Part shown: piece after piece, positions 17,779-25,756 of the stretch
Layout: each line of letters starts with the position of its first letter
Numbering within the stretch: position 1 is the stretch's first letter
DNA from: Reyranella sp.
GTDB taxonomy: Bacteria > Pseudomonadota > Alphaproteobacteria > Reyranellales > Reyranellaceae
Reading direction: 5' to 3'
DNA length: 64,000 nt
Assembly: GCF_017305915.1 (NCBI RefSeq)
Contig: NZ_JAFKJN010000014.1
Location: 146,430-210,429 of the forward strand
Translations under genes and position numbers: made by a program
The notes under the pieces: generated by a model
The model's input: only the letters and a program-made list of their open reading frames with translations
Databases searched by the model: none
Told to the model about the DNA's origin: nothing

Positions 17779-17798
17779 CTTCCCACGCGGGTGGGAAG
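17779..17798 (-). terminator. Possible terminator hairpin after the TctC gene
   Basis: CTTCCCAC and GTGGGAAG form a perfect 8-bp stem with a four-base loop, eight bases downstream of the TctC stop on the minus strand. No clear run of T follows, so it could be a weak terminator or an mRNA-end stabiliser. Confidence 0.4.
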
Positions 17799-17805
17799 TT
17801 TCCGC

Positions 17806-18804
17806 CTAGTTCACGTCCATCTTCAGCCCTTCCTTGTCGATCACGCCTTTCCAGAGCGCGATCTGGCCGTCGACGAAGCCTTTGAACTGCTCGGGCGTGC
17901 CGTAGGCGGGGAAGCCGGCCATGGTCCGGAAGCGCTCGCGCGTCGCCTCGGCGCGCAGCCAGTCCTTGATCGCCTCGTTGTAGGCGTCGACCACCGGCGG
18001 CGGCGTGCTGGCCGGCAGGAACACGCCGAACCAGGTCGAGACGTCGAACGGCTTGAGCTCGGGCAGGGTGCCGGCGATCGGCAGCACGTCGGGCGTCAGC
18101 GGATTGGGCTGGGCCGAGGTGAGGCCCAGCGCCCGGAGCTTGCCCGCCCGCATGAACTCGATGCTGGTGGTGAGGTTGTCGAAGAAGAACTGCGTCACGC
18201 CGGCCACCAGGTCGTTCAGCGCCGGCGCGGCGCCGCGGTAGGGCACGTGCTCGGCCTTGGTGCCGGTGAGCTGCAGGAACCAGGCGCCGGAGAGATGCGG
18301 CGACTGGCCGGTGCCCGACGAGGCGTAGGACGCCTTGCCGTTCTGCGCCTTCAGCCAGGCGACGAACTCCGGCACCGTCTTGGCCGGCACCGACGGATGC
18401 ACCACCAGCACGTTGGGCGCGGTGATCACGCACGACACGCCGATCAGGTTGTCCGGCTTGTAGGGCATGTTGCGGTAGAGCGAGTAGGCGATCGATTGCG
18501 GCCCGATGTTGCCCATCAGCGCGGTGTGGCCGTCGAGTGCCGCCTTCGCGACCTCGGTCGAGCCGATCACGCCGCCGGCGCCGGACTTGTTGTCGGCGAC
18601 GCAGGACTGGCCCCACGCCTGCTGCAGGTGCGCCGCCAGCAAGCGGGCGACGATGTCGGTGGTGCCGCCCGGCGCTGCCGGCACGACAATGCGCACGCCC
18701 TGGGCCGGCTTCCACGCCGCCTGGGCCCGCCCGGGCAGGATGGCCGCGGCCGGCAGGGCGGCGGCGCTGGCCAGGGTGGCGCGCCGGGTGAGACGTCGGG
18801 TCAC
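17806..18804 (-). CDS. Tripartite tricarboxylate transporter-type binding protein (TctC/Bug)
   Basis: The GTG at 18804 with GGAGG ten bases upstream gives 332 residues. This is the usual Bug length, unlike longer upstream alternatives. The signal has a Tat-like RRLTRRATLASAAAL and ends near GRAQA. The mature part starts with VRIVVPAAPGGTTDIVAR, the family's carboxylate-binding region, and has VDGQIALWKGVI near the end. These proteins bind carboxylates such as citrate in the periplasm. No TctA or TctB membrane genes are adjacent, which is common for this expanded family. The gene is divergent from the one at 18950. Confidence 0.88.
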   Translation of the reverse strand: MTRRLTRRATLASAAALPAAAILPGRAQAAWKPAQGVRIVVPAAPGGTTDIVARLLAAHLQQAWGQSCVADNKSGAGGVIGSTEVAKAALDGHTALMGNIGPQSIAYSLYRNMPYKPDNLIGVSCVITAPNVLVVHPSVPAKTVPEFVAWLKAQNGKASYASSGTGQSPHLSGAWFLQLTGTKAEHVPYRGAAPALNDLVAGVTQFFFDNLTTSIEFMRAGKLRALGLTSAQPNPLTPDVLPIAGTLPELKPFDVSTWFGVFLPASTPPPVVDAYNEAIKDWLRAEATRERFRTMAGFPAYGTPEQFKGFVDGQIALWKGVIDKEGLKMDVN

Positions 18805-18949
18805 GGTTTCGTTTCCTCCAAGCTTTGGCGCAACGGTGACGCACCCGTGGTGCACTGGCAAATCTGCCATAATTGCCGTATCTAGTTCGCTGCGCGGCCG
18901 CCCCGGACTACCCCCCTTCCGCGAATGGGCCCGCGCCAAGGAGGATAGA

Positions 18950-19819
18950 TTGAAGAGACGCACTTTCGTCTCGGGTACGGCTGCGCTCGCCACCGCTGCC
19001 CTGGTTCGCCCCGCCTCTGCCGCCACCATCAAGCCCTATAGCTGGGACCTCAGCCCGCCGACCGACACGCGCGAGAACTTCATCGCGTGGGGCAAGGGTC
19101 GCGGCGAGGATCCGACCTTCCTCGGCCAGCGCTGGGACCGCTTCCAGGCGCTGCTCAGGAACAAGGACATCTGGAGCCCGTCGACCATCCGCGCCTTCCT
19201 GCTGACGCCGCGCGAGGAGTTCGCCTCGGTCAACCCGGCGATCCACAAGCGCGCCTACGAGCACAACTTCCTCGATATTGGCTACGGCGTGACCATGTCG
19301 GGCCCGCACCTGCAGGGCCGCATGACCAACGTGATCGACGTCAAGCGCGGCGAGAAGGTGCTGGAGATCGGCACCGGCTCGGGCTGCCAGTCGGCCTACA
19401 TCGCGAACCTGACCGAGAACGCCTACACCATCGAGATCATCAAGCCGCTGGCCGACCGCACGCGCGGCCTCTACGACAAGCTGATCGAGAAGGGCTACAC
19501 CGAGTACCAGCACATCAAGAGCAAGCAGGCCGACGGCTACTACGGCTGGGAAGAGGCCGCGCCTTTCGACAAGATCATCGTGACCTGCGGCATCGACCAC
19601 GTGCCGCCGCCGCTGCTGCAGCAGCTCAAGGCCGGCGGCCTGATGGTGATCCCGGTCGGGCCCCCGGGCGCGCAGCGCGTGCTCAAGGTGGCCAAGATGC
19701 AGGGCGCCGACGGCTCGATCACGACCAGCCGCGAGGACATCTACGGCGGCAAGATCGTGAACTTCGTGCCGTTCACCAAGCTCGAGGGCGACAAGATCGT
19801 CGGCAATCACAACCGCTGA
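18950..19819 (+). CDS. Protein-L-isoaspartate O-methyltransferase-like protein with Tat-type signal
   Basis: The TTG start at 18950 is chosen because AAGGAGG lies just upstream and the product then begins MKRRTFVSGTAALATAAL, a twin-arginine-type signal. Of 289 residues, the core from about 80 resembles PCMT: GVTMSGPHLQGRM and SAM motif I VLEIGTGSGCQSAY (about residues 137-150). Later, PFDKIIVTCGIDHVPPPLLQQLKAGG gives the post-motif strand and loop. PCMT repairs isoaspartate in damaged proteins using SAM. An exported version is unusual because SAM is cytoplasmic, so the signal may be a retained anchor or the protein may be exported with SAM bound. Confidence 0.75.
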   Translation: MKRRTFVSGTAALATAALVRPASAATIKPYSWDLSPPTDTRENFIAWGKGRGEDPTFLGQRWDRFQALLRNKDIWSPSTIRAFLLTPREEFASVNPAIHKRAYEHNFLDIGYGVTMSGPHLQGRMTNVIDVKRGEKVLEIGTGSGCQSAYIANLTENAYTIEIIKPLADRTRGLYDKLIEKGYTEYQHIKSKQADGYYGWEEAAPFDKIIVTCGIDHVPPPLLQQLKAGGLMVIPVGPPGAQRVLKVAKMQGADGSITTSREDIYGGKIVNFVPFTKLEGDKIVGNHNR

Positions 19820-19825
19820 TCATGG

Positions 19826-19901
19826 CTGGGAGCGTGGCACTCCAGTGCCGCTCTTCCTCTACTCTTGCGTCATGAGCGCCACTGGAGTGGCGCGCTCCCA
19901 G
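19826..19901. repeat. Intergenic inverted repeat with 22-bp arms, family D
   Basis: Arm 19826-19847 begins CTGGGAGCGTGGCACTCC and pairs with arm 19880-19901 (CACTGGAGTGGCGCGCTCC) with two mismatches. The loop is 32 bases. It lies between the PCMT-like gene and the next start at 19910, so the hairpin could end transcription of the first or restrict initiation on the second. Confidence 0.85.
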
Positions 19902-19909
19902 CAGGAACC

Positions 19910-22582
19910 ATGAGCGTTACCGTCGACCTCGACCACCGTCCGCCTCTCTCCTTCTACCTGTCCGTCGGGCTGGTGGCCGGCAGCATCATTGCGCTGCAGA
20001 TCGGCATCATGCGCGTGTTCTCGGTCGGCAGCTGGGCGCATTTCGGCTCGCTGGTCGTGAGCCTCGCCATGTTCGGCTTCGGCCTGACCTCGGCGGTGAT
20101 GTGCGTCGGCAAGAGCTGGTTCGAGCGCCACTGGCAGGGTGCCGTGAAGGGCGCGCTGCTGGCGTTCGGGCCGCTGATGGTGGTGTGCAACCTCGCCGCC
20201 CAGCAGGTGCCGTTCAACGCCATCTTCCTGATCTCCGACCCGATGCAGAAGTGGCGGCTGTTCGCCAACTTCGTGCTCTACTTCCTGCCGTTCCTGGCGG
20301 GCGCGCTCTATCTCGGCGTGGTGTTCCTGAAGGCGCAGAAGACCTTCAACCGGGTCTACTTCGCCGATCTCGTGGGCTCCGGCCTGTGCGGCCTGTCGGT
20401 GCTGCTGGCGATGTACTTCTTCACGCCCGACGACATCGTCATGGCGCCGCTGGGGCTGTGGCTGGCCGGCGGCCTGCTGTGGTTCTCGGCCCTCAGCGAC
20501 CGGCGCAGCATGCTGGCGATCGTCGCCGTCGCGGTCCTCTCGGCCGCCGTGCACTACGTGGCGCCGGGCGTGCTCGGCATCCCCAAGCTGGTGGTGTCGG
20601 ACTACAAGGGCGTGTCCTACGCCCGCAAGTTCCCCGACAACAAGCGCACCTACGAGCGCGCCTCGCCGTTCGGCTACATGGAGGTCTATTCTTCCTCCTA
20701 CCTGCATTTCGCGCCGGGCCTTTCCGACAACGCCGCCTTCAATCTCAAGAAGATGCCGAGCAACGCCTATCTCGGCCTCTATCTCGATTCGGAAGGCCCG
20801 TCGGGCATCATCAAGGATCTGCCCGAGGACGAGACGGCGTACTTCCGCTATCTGCCGATGTACTACCCGTACGTCCTCAAGAAGGACCCGGACACCTTCG
20901 TGGTGCAGTTCGGCGGCGGCATCTCGACCGCGGTGGCGCTGAAGGAAGGCTCCAGGCGCATCACCGTCGCCGAGGGCAATCCCGCGATCCTGACGGCGTT
21001 CCGCGAGGACAAGGGGCTGCGCGACTTCACCGGCGACATCCTCAACAACCCCAAGGTCACCGTCATCGACTATGACGGCCGCCTCTATGTGCGGCACACG
21101 CCGCACCGCTACGACGTGGTCGACCTGTCGCTCGCCGATTCCGCCGGCCTGTCGAGCCCCGGCGGGTTCGCCATCGTCGAGAAGTACGCCTATTCGCGCG
21201 AGGCGATGGCCGCCTACATGAGCGCGCTCAAGCCCGACGGCATCCTGTCGGTCACGCTGTGGAACAAGGAAGAGCCGCCCAAGTCGGTGCTGAAGCTCTA
21301 CGCCACCATGGCCGCCGCGGCGCGCGATGTCGGCGGCAACGACATCGCGAAGAACTTCTACGTCGCCTCGGCCTATCTCTCGACCGCGACGGTGCTCTAC
21401 AAGCGCGACGGCTTCACCGCCGAGGAGATCGCCAAGCTCAACGCCCACACCAAGGCGATGTCGTTCGACGAGATCTATTCCCCGGGCCTCCAGGTCGACA
21501 CCTCCGAGCTCAAGCAGATCCTGTCCGACTATCGCGACCAGTTCTTCTACGAGGGCCCGCCGCCCGATCCGACCGCGCCGTCGGAGAAGGCCGACGCGGA
21601 GCCGAACGACAAGCCGCCGCCCGGTATGTCAGGGGCCGCGACGAGCGCCGAGGAAGCCAAAGACGATGCACCCGCCGCGCCGAGGGTGCCGTCGACGGTG
21701 CTCGGCCGGATTGCCTGGCAGAAGCTGGTGCACGGCGGCTGGCAGCAGGTGGCCGACGACTATGTCTTCGACACCCGCCTCCTGACCAACCACCAGCCTT
21801 ACTTCGCCGCCTACATCAAGGTGAAGGACCTCTTGAAGTTCACCGACCGGCTCGAGCTGGTGCAGGACGAATGGGGCTATCTGCTGCTGTGGGCGACGCT
21901 GGGCATCGCGACGATCTTCGCGCTCACCCTGGTGCTGTTCCCGCTGATCTTCGGTTGGCGCACCATCTTCAGCCGCTATCCCGGCAAGGCTGGGACGATG
22001 CTCTATTTCCTCTGCCTGGGCCTGGGCTACATCATCGTCGAGGTCGGCATGATCGCCCACTTCGTGCTGGCGCTCTCCAACCCGACGGTGTCGGCGTCGG
22101 TGCTGATCACCGGCATGCTGGTCTTCTCGGGCATCGGCAGCTTCGTGTCGGAGCGCTTCCTCGATCGCGCGCGCAGCACGATGCCGAAGATCTTCCTGGC
22201 GATCTTCGCGATCCTGACGCTCTACGCCTTCACCATCGACTTCGCGCTCGACTGGATCGGCACGCTGCCCTACGCGCTGCGCATCCTGCTCTGCCTGCTG
22301 TTGCTGATGCCGCCCGCCTTCCTGATGGGCTTCCCGATGCCGACGGCGATGACCACGCTCGGACGCCTCGGCAAGGACCACATGTTCCTGTGGGCCTGGG
22401 GCATCAACGGCTGCTTCTCGGTGATCGGCGCCGCGCTGGTGCCGATCGTGGCGACGAGCTTCGGCTTGCCCGCCGTCGTGCTGGTCGGCGCGATTGCCTA
22501 TCTCATTGCGCTGCCGGCCTTCTTCTCCGTGCTGATGCCGCTCGGCGACGTATCGGTCCCTGGGCGGCCCGCGGCGGCGTGA
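19910..22582 (+). CDS. Large polytopic membrane protein with spermidine-synthase-like domain
   Basis: The ATG at 19910 (MSVTVDLDHRPP) gives 890 residues. An earlier start at 19865 would translate the repeat arm. Six or seven TM segments fill residues 20-230. A soluble middle part (about 230-620) resembles the Rossmann-like spermidine synthase fold, with VVQFGGGISTAVALKEGSRR in the place of the SAM or decarboxylated-SAM glycine loop and VTVIDYDGRLYV as the following strand. A second TM block (about 650-880) follows. Members are annotated as spermidine synthase-like, but substrate residues are not conserved and function is unknown. It is the first gene of a four-gene overlapping operon. Confidence 0.75.
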   Translation: MSVTVDLDHRPPLSFYLSVGLVAGSIIALQIGIMRVFSVGSWAHFGSLVVSLAMFGFGLTSAVMCVGKSWFERHWQGAVKGALLAFGPLMVVCNLAAQQVPFNAIFLISDPMQKWRLFANFVLYFLPFLAGALYLGVVFLKAQKTFNRVYFADLVGSGLCGLSVLLAMYFFTPDDIVMAPLGLWLAGGLLWFSALSDRRSMLAIVAVAVLSAAVHYVAPGVLGIPKLVVSDYKGVSYARKFPDNKRTYERASPFGYMEVYSSSYLHFAPGLSDNAAFNLKKMPSNAYLGLYLDSEGPSGIIKDLPEDETAYFRYLPMYYPYVLKKDPDTFVVQFGGGISTAVALKEGSRRITVAEGNPAILTAFREDKGLRDFTGDILNNPKVTVIDYDGRLYVRHTPHRYDVVDLSLADSAGLSSPGGFAIVEKYAYSREAMAAYMSALKPDGILSVTLWNKEEPPKSVLKLYATMAAAARDVGGNDIAKNFYVASAYLSTATVLYKRDGFTAEEIAKLNAHTKAMSFDEIYSPGLQVDTSELKQILSDYRDQFFYEGPPPDPTAPSEKADAEPNDKPPPGMSGAATSAEEAKDDAPAAPRVPSTVLGRIAWQKLVHGGWQQVADDYVFDTRLLTNHQPYFAAYIKVKDLLKFTDRLELVQDEWGYLLLWATLGIATIFALTLVLFPLIFGWRTIFSRYPGKAGTMLYFLCLGLGYIIVEVGMIAHFVLALSNPTVSASVLITGMLVFSGIGSFVSERFLDRARSTMPKIFLAIFAILTLYAFTIDFALDWIGTLPYALRILLCLLLLMPPAFLMGFPMPTAMTTLGRLGKDHMFLWAWGINGCFSVIGAALVPIVATSFGLPAVVLVGAIAYLIALPAFFSVLMPLGDVSVPGRPAAA

Positions 22583-23631
22583 TCCGCCGCGCGCTGTTGC
22601 TGGGGGCGCTGCTGCTTCCGATGACGGCGCATGCGCGAACGAAACCGAAGCAGAAAGCGCAGAAGCCGGCGCCGAAGCCCGCGGCCAAGCCCGCTCCGGC
22701 GGCGCCGGTCGGTCCGCAGCCCCTGAAGGAGGCGAAGACCCAGCTCATCGCCTTCAACGCCTCGGCTTTTCCCTATCGCGGCACGGTGCCCGACACCCGG
22801 AAGCCGTTCCTCGATGTCCGCAACGGCACGCGGCGCGGCCACACGACCTCGCGCGGCGACGTCTGCTGGGAAGACACGACCTACAGCGACCGTCGCTCGC
22901 TGCTCTATCTGCCGGCCGGCTACAATCCGCAACTGCCCAGCCTGATCGTGCTCTATCTGCACGGCCAGGGCGCCACGCTCGAGCGCGACGTCGCAGCGCG
23001 TCAGGCGATCCCGCGCCAGATCGCCGAGTCGGGCCAGAACGTCGCGCTGGTCGCGCCGCAGCTCGCCTTCGACGCGCCCGATTCAAGCGCCGGCAATTTC
23101 TGGAAACCCGGCCACTTCGCCGCCTACATCGACGAGGCGGCCGAGCGGCTGATGCGGCTCTACGGCGACCGCCGCGTCGGCCCGCACTTCAACGCCGCGG
23201 GCGTGGTGATCGTGTCCTATAGCGGCGGCTATCTCTCGACCGCCTACGCCCTGATGTATGGCGGCGCCGCGCATCGCGTGAAGGGCGTGATCCTGATGGA
23301 CTCGATCTACGGCGATGAGGAGAAGTTCGCCGCCTGGGCCGCCGCGCGCCGTCGGCTCGCCTTCCTGCTCAGCGCCTACAGCGAGTCGACCAGGGACTCG
23401 AACACGACCTTGCGCGGCCTGCTCGACAAGCGGCGCGTCCCGCTCGCCGACGCGCTGCCCAAGACGCTGACGCCGGGCACCTTCGCCTTCGTGCCGTGCG
23501 GTTCATTGGACATGCATGGCGATTTTATGACACGCGCATGGGCATCCGATCCGTTGAAGCAGGCACTGGCGATGATTCCCGGCTATCCGATGGTCCGGCC
23601 TCCGCCGGTTCATGGTAAGAAGAGCGCATGA
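22579..23631 (+). CDS. Secreted alpha/beta-hydrolase-like protein
   Basis: The GTG start overlaps the previous stop (GTGA). The product has 350 residues: a signal peptide (VIRRALLLGALLLPMTAHA), a Lys/Pro/Ala-rich linker, then an alpha/beta hydrolase-like fold. Oxyanion-type IVLYLHGQGATLERD is followed by VVIVSYSGGYLSTAY, where the central Ser in SYSGG sits in the nucleophile elbow. A late GSLDMHGDF gives a candidate catalytic His. It resembles esterases and lipases broadly, and I cannot name a substrate. Its stop overlaps the HD-domain gene by four bases. Confidence 0.7.
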   Translation: MIRRALLLGALLLPMTAHARTKPKQKAQKPAPKPAAKPAPAAPVGPQPLKEAKTQLIAFNASAFPYRGTVPDTRKPFLDVRNGTRRGHTTSRGDVCWEDTTYSDRRSLLYLPAGYNPQLPSLIVLYLHGQGATLERDVAARQAIPRQIAESGQNVALVAPQLAFDAPDSSAGNFWKPGHFAAYIDEAAERLMRLYGDRRVGPHFNAAGVVIVSYSGGYLSTAYALMYGGAAHRVKGVILMDSIYGDEEKFAAWAAARRRLAFLLSAYSESTRDSNTTLRGLLDKRRVPLADALPKTLTPGTFAFVPCGSLDMHGDFMTRAWASDPLKQALAMIPGYPMVRPPPVHGKKSA

Positions 23632-24179
23632 GCGACATCCTGCGCCAGGAACTCCTCGATATCTTCGTCGGCCGCGCCACGCGCCGTTACGGCCTCAGCG
23701 AGATCAACCAGCTGCAGCATGCGCTGCAATGCGCTGCGCATGCCGAGGCCGACGGCGCGCCGCCCGCCACCGTGCTCGCCGCGCTGCTGCACGATGTCGG
23801 CCACATGATCCATACGCTGGGCGAGAATCCCGCCGGCCGCGGCATCGACGACGCGCACGAGCAGCTTGGCGCCGACTGGCTGGCCCAGCGCTTCGGCCCC
23901 GAGGTCAGCGAGCCGGTCCGCCTGCACGTCGCCGCCAAGCGCTATCTCTGCACCGTCGAGCCGGATTACTTCGGCAAGCTCGCGCCCGATTCGGTGCGCA
24001 GCCTGAAGCTGCAGGGCGGGCTAATGTCGGCGGCGCAGCTCGAGACCTTCCGCGCCCATCCGCAGCACGTCGAAGCGGTGCGCGTGCGCCGCTTCGACGA
24101 GGCGGCCAAGGATCCGCGCGCCTCGACGCCGGACTTCGACTACTACCTGCGTCACGTCGAGGCCTGTCAGCTCAAATGA
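23628..24179 (+). CDS. HD-domain diiron protein, PhnZ-like
   Basis: The 183-residue protein has the HD ligands HALQ, LLHDVGHM and later RLHVAAKRYL. It also has the RYGLSEINQLQHALQ region, where PhnZ uses a Tyr and Glu near the substrate, and the ending RRFDEAAKDP, typical of phosphonate HD-oxygenases. PhnZ cleaves the C-P bond of 2-amino-1-hydroxyethylphosphonate with a mixed-valent diiron site. No PhnY, other phosphonate enzyme or transporter is nearby, so the substrate here is uncertain. It is translationally coupled to both neighbours by ATGA overlaps. Confidence 0.75.
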   Translation: MSDILRQELLDIFVGRATRRYGLSEINQLQHALQCAAHAEADGAPPATVLAALLHDVGHMIHTLGENPAGRGIDDAHEQLGADWLAQRFGPEVSEPVRLHVAAKRYLCTVEPDYFGKLAPDSVRSLKLQGGLMSAAQLETFRAHPQHVEAVRVRRFDEAAKDPRASTPDFDYYLRHVEACQLK

Positions 24180-25102
24180 TCGGCCGCCCGGAAGTGGAGG
24201 CGGCCTGGTCACGGATCAGGCCGTACGTTCGACGCACACCCTCCATCGAGCTGCCCGCCGGCACGTTCGGTGTCGCCGCGCCGCTCGCGCTCAAGCTCGA
24301 ATCGCTGCAGCCCGGCGGCTCGTTCAAGGCGCGCGGCGCCTTCCACAAGCTGCTGGCGAGCGACGTTCCCGCTGCCGGCATCGTCGCCGCCTCGGGCGGC
24401 AATCACGGCGTCGCTGCCGCCTATGCCGCGCGGGCGCTGGGCCACAAGGCCGAGATCTTCGTGCCGACCACGTCGTCGCCGACCAAGGTCGCGCGGCTCA
24501 AGAGCTACGGCGCGATCGTGCACCAGGTCGGCACCGTCTATGCCGAGGCGCGCGCCGCGTCGGAGAAGCACGCCGCGTCGACCGGCGCGCTGATCGTGCC
24601 GGCCTACGAGGACGAGGTCGTGTTCGCCGGCGCCGGCAGTGCTGCGCTGGAGTTCGCCGAGCAGGCGAAATTCGACACCCTGCTGGTCGCGGTCGGCGGC
24701 GGCGGCCTGATCGCGGGCTGCGCCGCGGCGGTGGCTGAGACGGTGAAGATCGTCGCCGTCGAGACCGAGGGCACGCCGACGCTCTACGAGGCGCGCCGCG
24801 CCGGCAAGCCGGTCGAGGTGAAGATCTCCGGCATCGCCGCCGACGCCCTGGGCGCCAGCCGCATCGGCGCGCCCAACTTCGAGGTGGCCCAGAAGTGGGT
24901 GCGTGAGGCCGTGCTGGTCGACGACGACGCGGTGAGGGCCGCGCAGCGCGCCTTGTGGGACGAGCTCAGGGTCGTCGCCGAGCCGTCCGGCGCGACCGGC
25001 CTCGCGGCGCTGATGGCCGGCGCCTACAAGCCCGCCGCGGGCGAGCGCGTGGCGACTCTGGTGTGCGGCGCCAACACCGACCCAGCCTTCTTGTCATCCT
25101 GA
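24176..25102 (+). CDS. PLP-dependent threonine/serine dehydratase or racemase-like enzyme
   Basis: The 308-residue protein starts in an ATGA overlap with the HD gene. Fold-type II motifs are clear: GGSFKARGA with the PLP-binding Lys51, the substrate loop ASGGNHG, and the phosphate-binding VGGGGLIAG. It lacks the C-terminal ACT-like regulatory domain of biosynthetic threonine deaminase, so a catabolic dehydratase, serine racemase or hydroxyaspartate-type enzyme is more likely. Its last codons and TGA stop lie inside the left arm of the repeat at 25093. It closes the four-gene operon. Confidence 0.85.
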   Translation: MIGRPEVEAAWSRIRPYVRRTPSIELPAGTFGVAAPLALKLESLQPGGSFKARGAFHKLLASDVPAAGIVAASGGNHGVAAAYAARALGHKAEIFVPTTSSPTKVARLKSYGAIVHQVGTVYAEARAASEKHAASTGALIVPAYEDEVVFAGAGSAALEFAEQAKFDTLLVAVGGGGLIAGCAAAVAETVKIVAVETEGTPTLYEARRAGKPVEVKISGIAADALGASRIGAPNFEVAQKWVREAVLVDDDAVRAAQRALWDELRVVAEPSGATGLAALMAGAYKPAAGERVATLVCGANTDPAFLSS

Positions 25103-25176
25103 GCGAAGCGAAGGATCTCGCGCGGCGGCAGAATCGTTGGTCGAACCCTCAGGTCCTTCGCTTCGCTCAGGACGAC
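25093..25176. repeat. Intergenic inverted repeat, family A copy 2
   Basis: Arm 25093-25118 starts GTCATCCTGAGCGAAGCG and pairs with 25151-25176 with two mismatches. The loop is 32 bases. The left arm encodes the final Ser-Ser and stop of the dehydratase gene. The repeat sits between convergent genes, where it could act as a bidirectional terminator. Confidence 0.88.
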
Positions 25177-25180
25177 AGGT

Positions 25181-25741
25181 TTAATGCTTGATGCTGTCGA
25201 CGCGGGCGCGGTTGGCCTTGCCGCCGCCGTCGCTGTAGTCGAACCACAGCATGTACTTCTCGGCGGTCGACACCCCCCAGCGTGAGACCGAGCGCTGGCC
25301 CTTGTCGCCCTGCTCGTTCATCTCGATGACGAAGGCGTCGAACAGCGCGCCGCCGGGACCGGGGCGCTGCTCGAAGCGGGCGACTGTCAGGATGTAGGTC
25401 CAGGTCCGGCCGCCGGCGCTGTAGGAGGCCTCGATCTTCTTGCCGACCTGCAGCGGCCACAGCCGCTCCGGCTTGATCGCGGCGATGAAGGCCGACGTGT
25501 CCTTGCCGTCGGGGCCGGGATTGTCGAACAGCAGGGCGCGCACCTTGAAGGTCGGCCCGCCGACGTTCTGCATGACGCAGTCCATGCCCTCCTGGCCGCG
25601 CGCGACCAGGTTGGCGCCGCTGTCGAACGCGAAGGTCGTCCCCGGCTTGGGGCAGCCGAACTCCATGGTCTGGGCGGCGGCGACCGTCGACAGGGCGGCC
25701 AAGCCGAAGGCGAGAGAAAGCGCGCGCAGCATGCTCGGCAT
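25181..25741 (-). CDS. Secreted hypothetical protein
   Basis: The 186-residue protein has a signal peptide (MLRALSLAFGLAALSTVAAA after a few residues) and mature sequence starting QTMEFGCPKPGTTFAFDSG. Two cysteines (in FGCPKPG and DCVMQN) could form a disulfide. I do not recognise the family. The end (SDGGGKANRARVDSIKH) abuts the family A repeat. It follows the cytochrome c gene on the same strand after 15 bases, which suggests co-transcription. Confidence 0.7.
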   Translation of the reverse strand: MPSMLRALSLAFGLAALSTVAAAQTMEFGCPKPGTTFAFDSGANLVARGQEGMDCVMQNVGGPTFKVRALLFDNPGPDGKDTSAFIAAIKPERLWPLQVGKKIEASYSAGGRTWTYILTVARFEQRPGPGGALFDAFVIEMNEQGDKGQRSVSRWGVSTAEKYMLWFDYSDGGGKANRARVDSIKH

Positions 25742-25756
25742 CTTATAGTCGAATTC

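Noticed and set aside
17806..19032. Longer 408-residue form of the TctC protein
   Set aside because: The extra N-terminal residues precede a good signal peptide and a GGAGG-supported GTG start at 18804, and they overlap the divergent gene.
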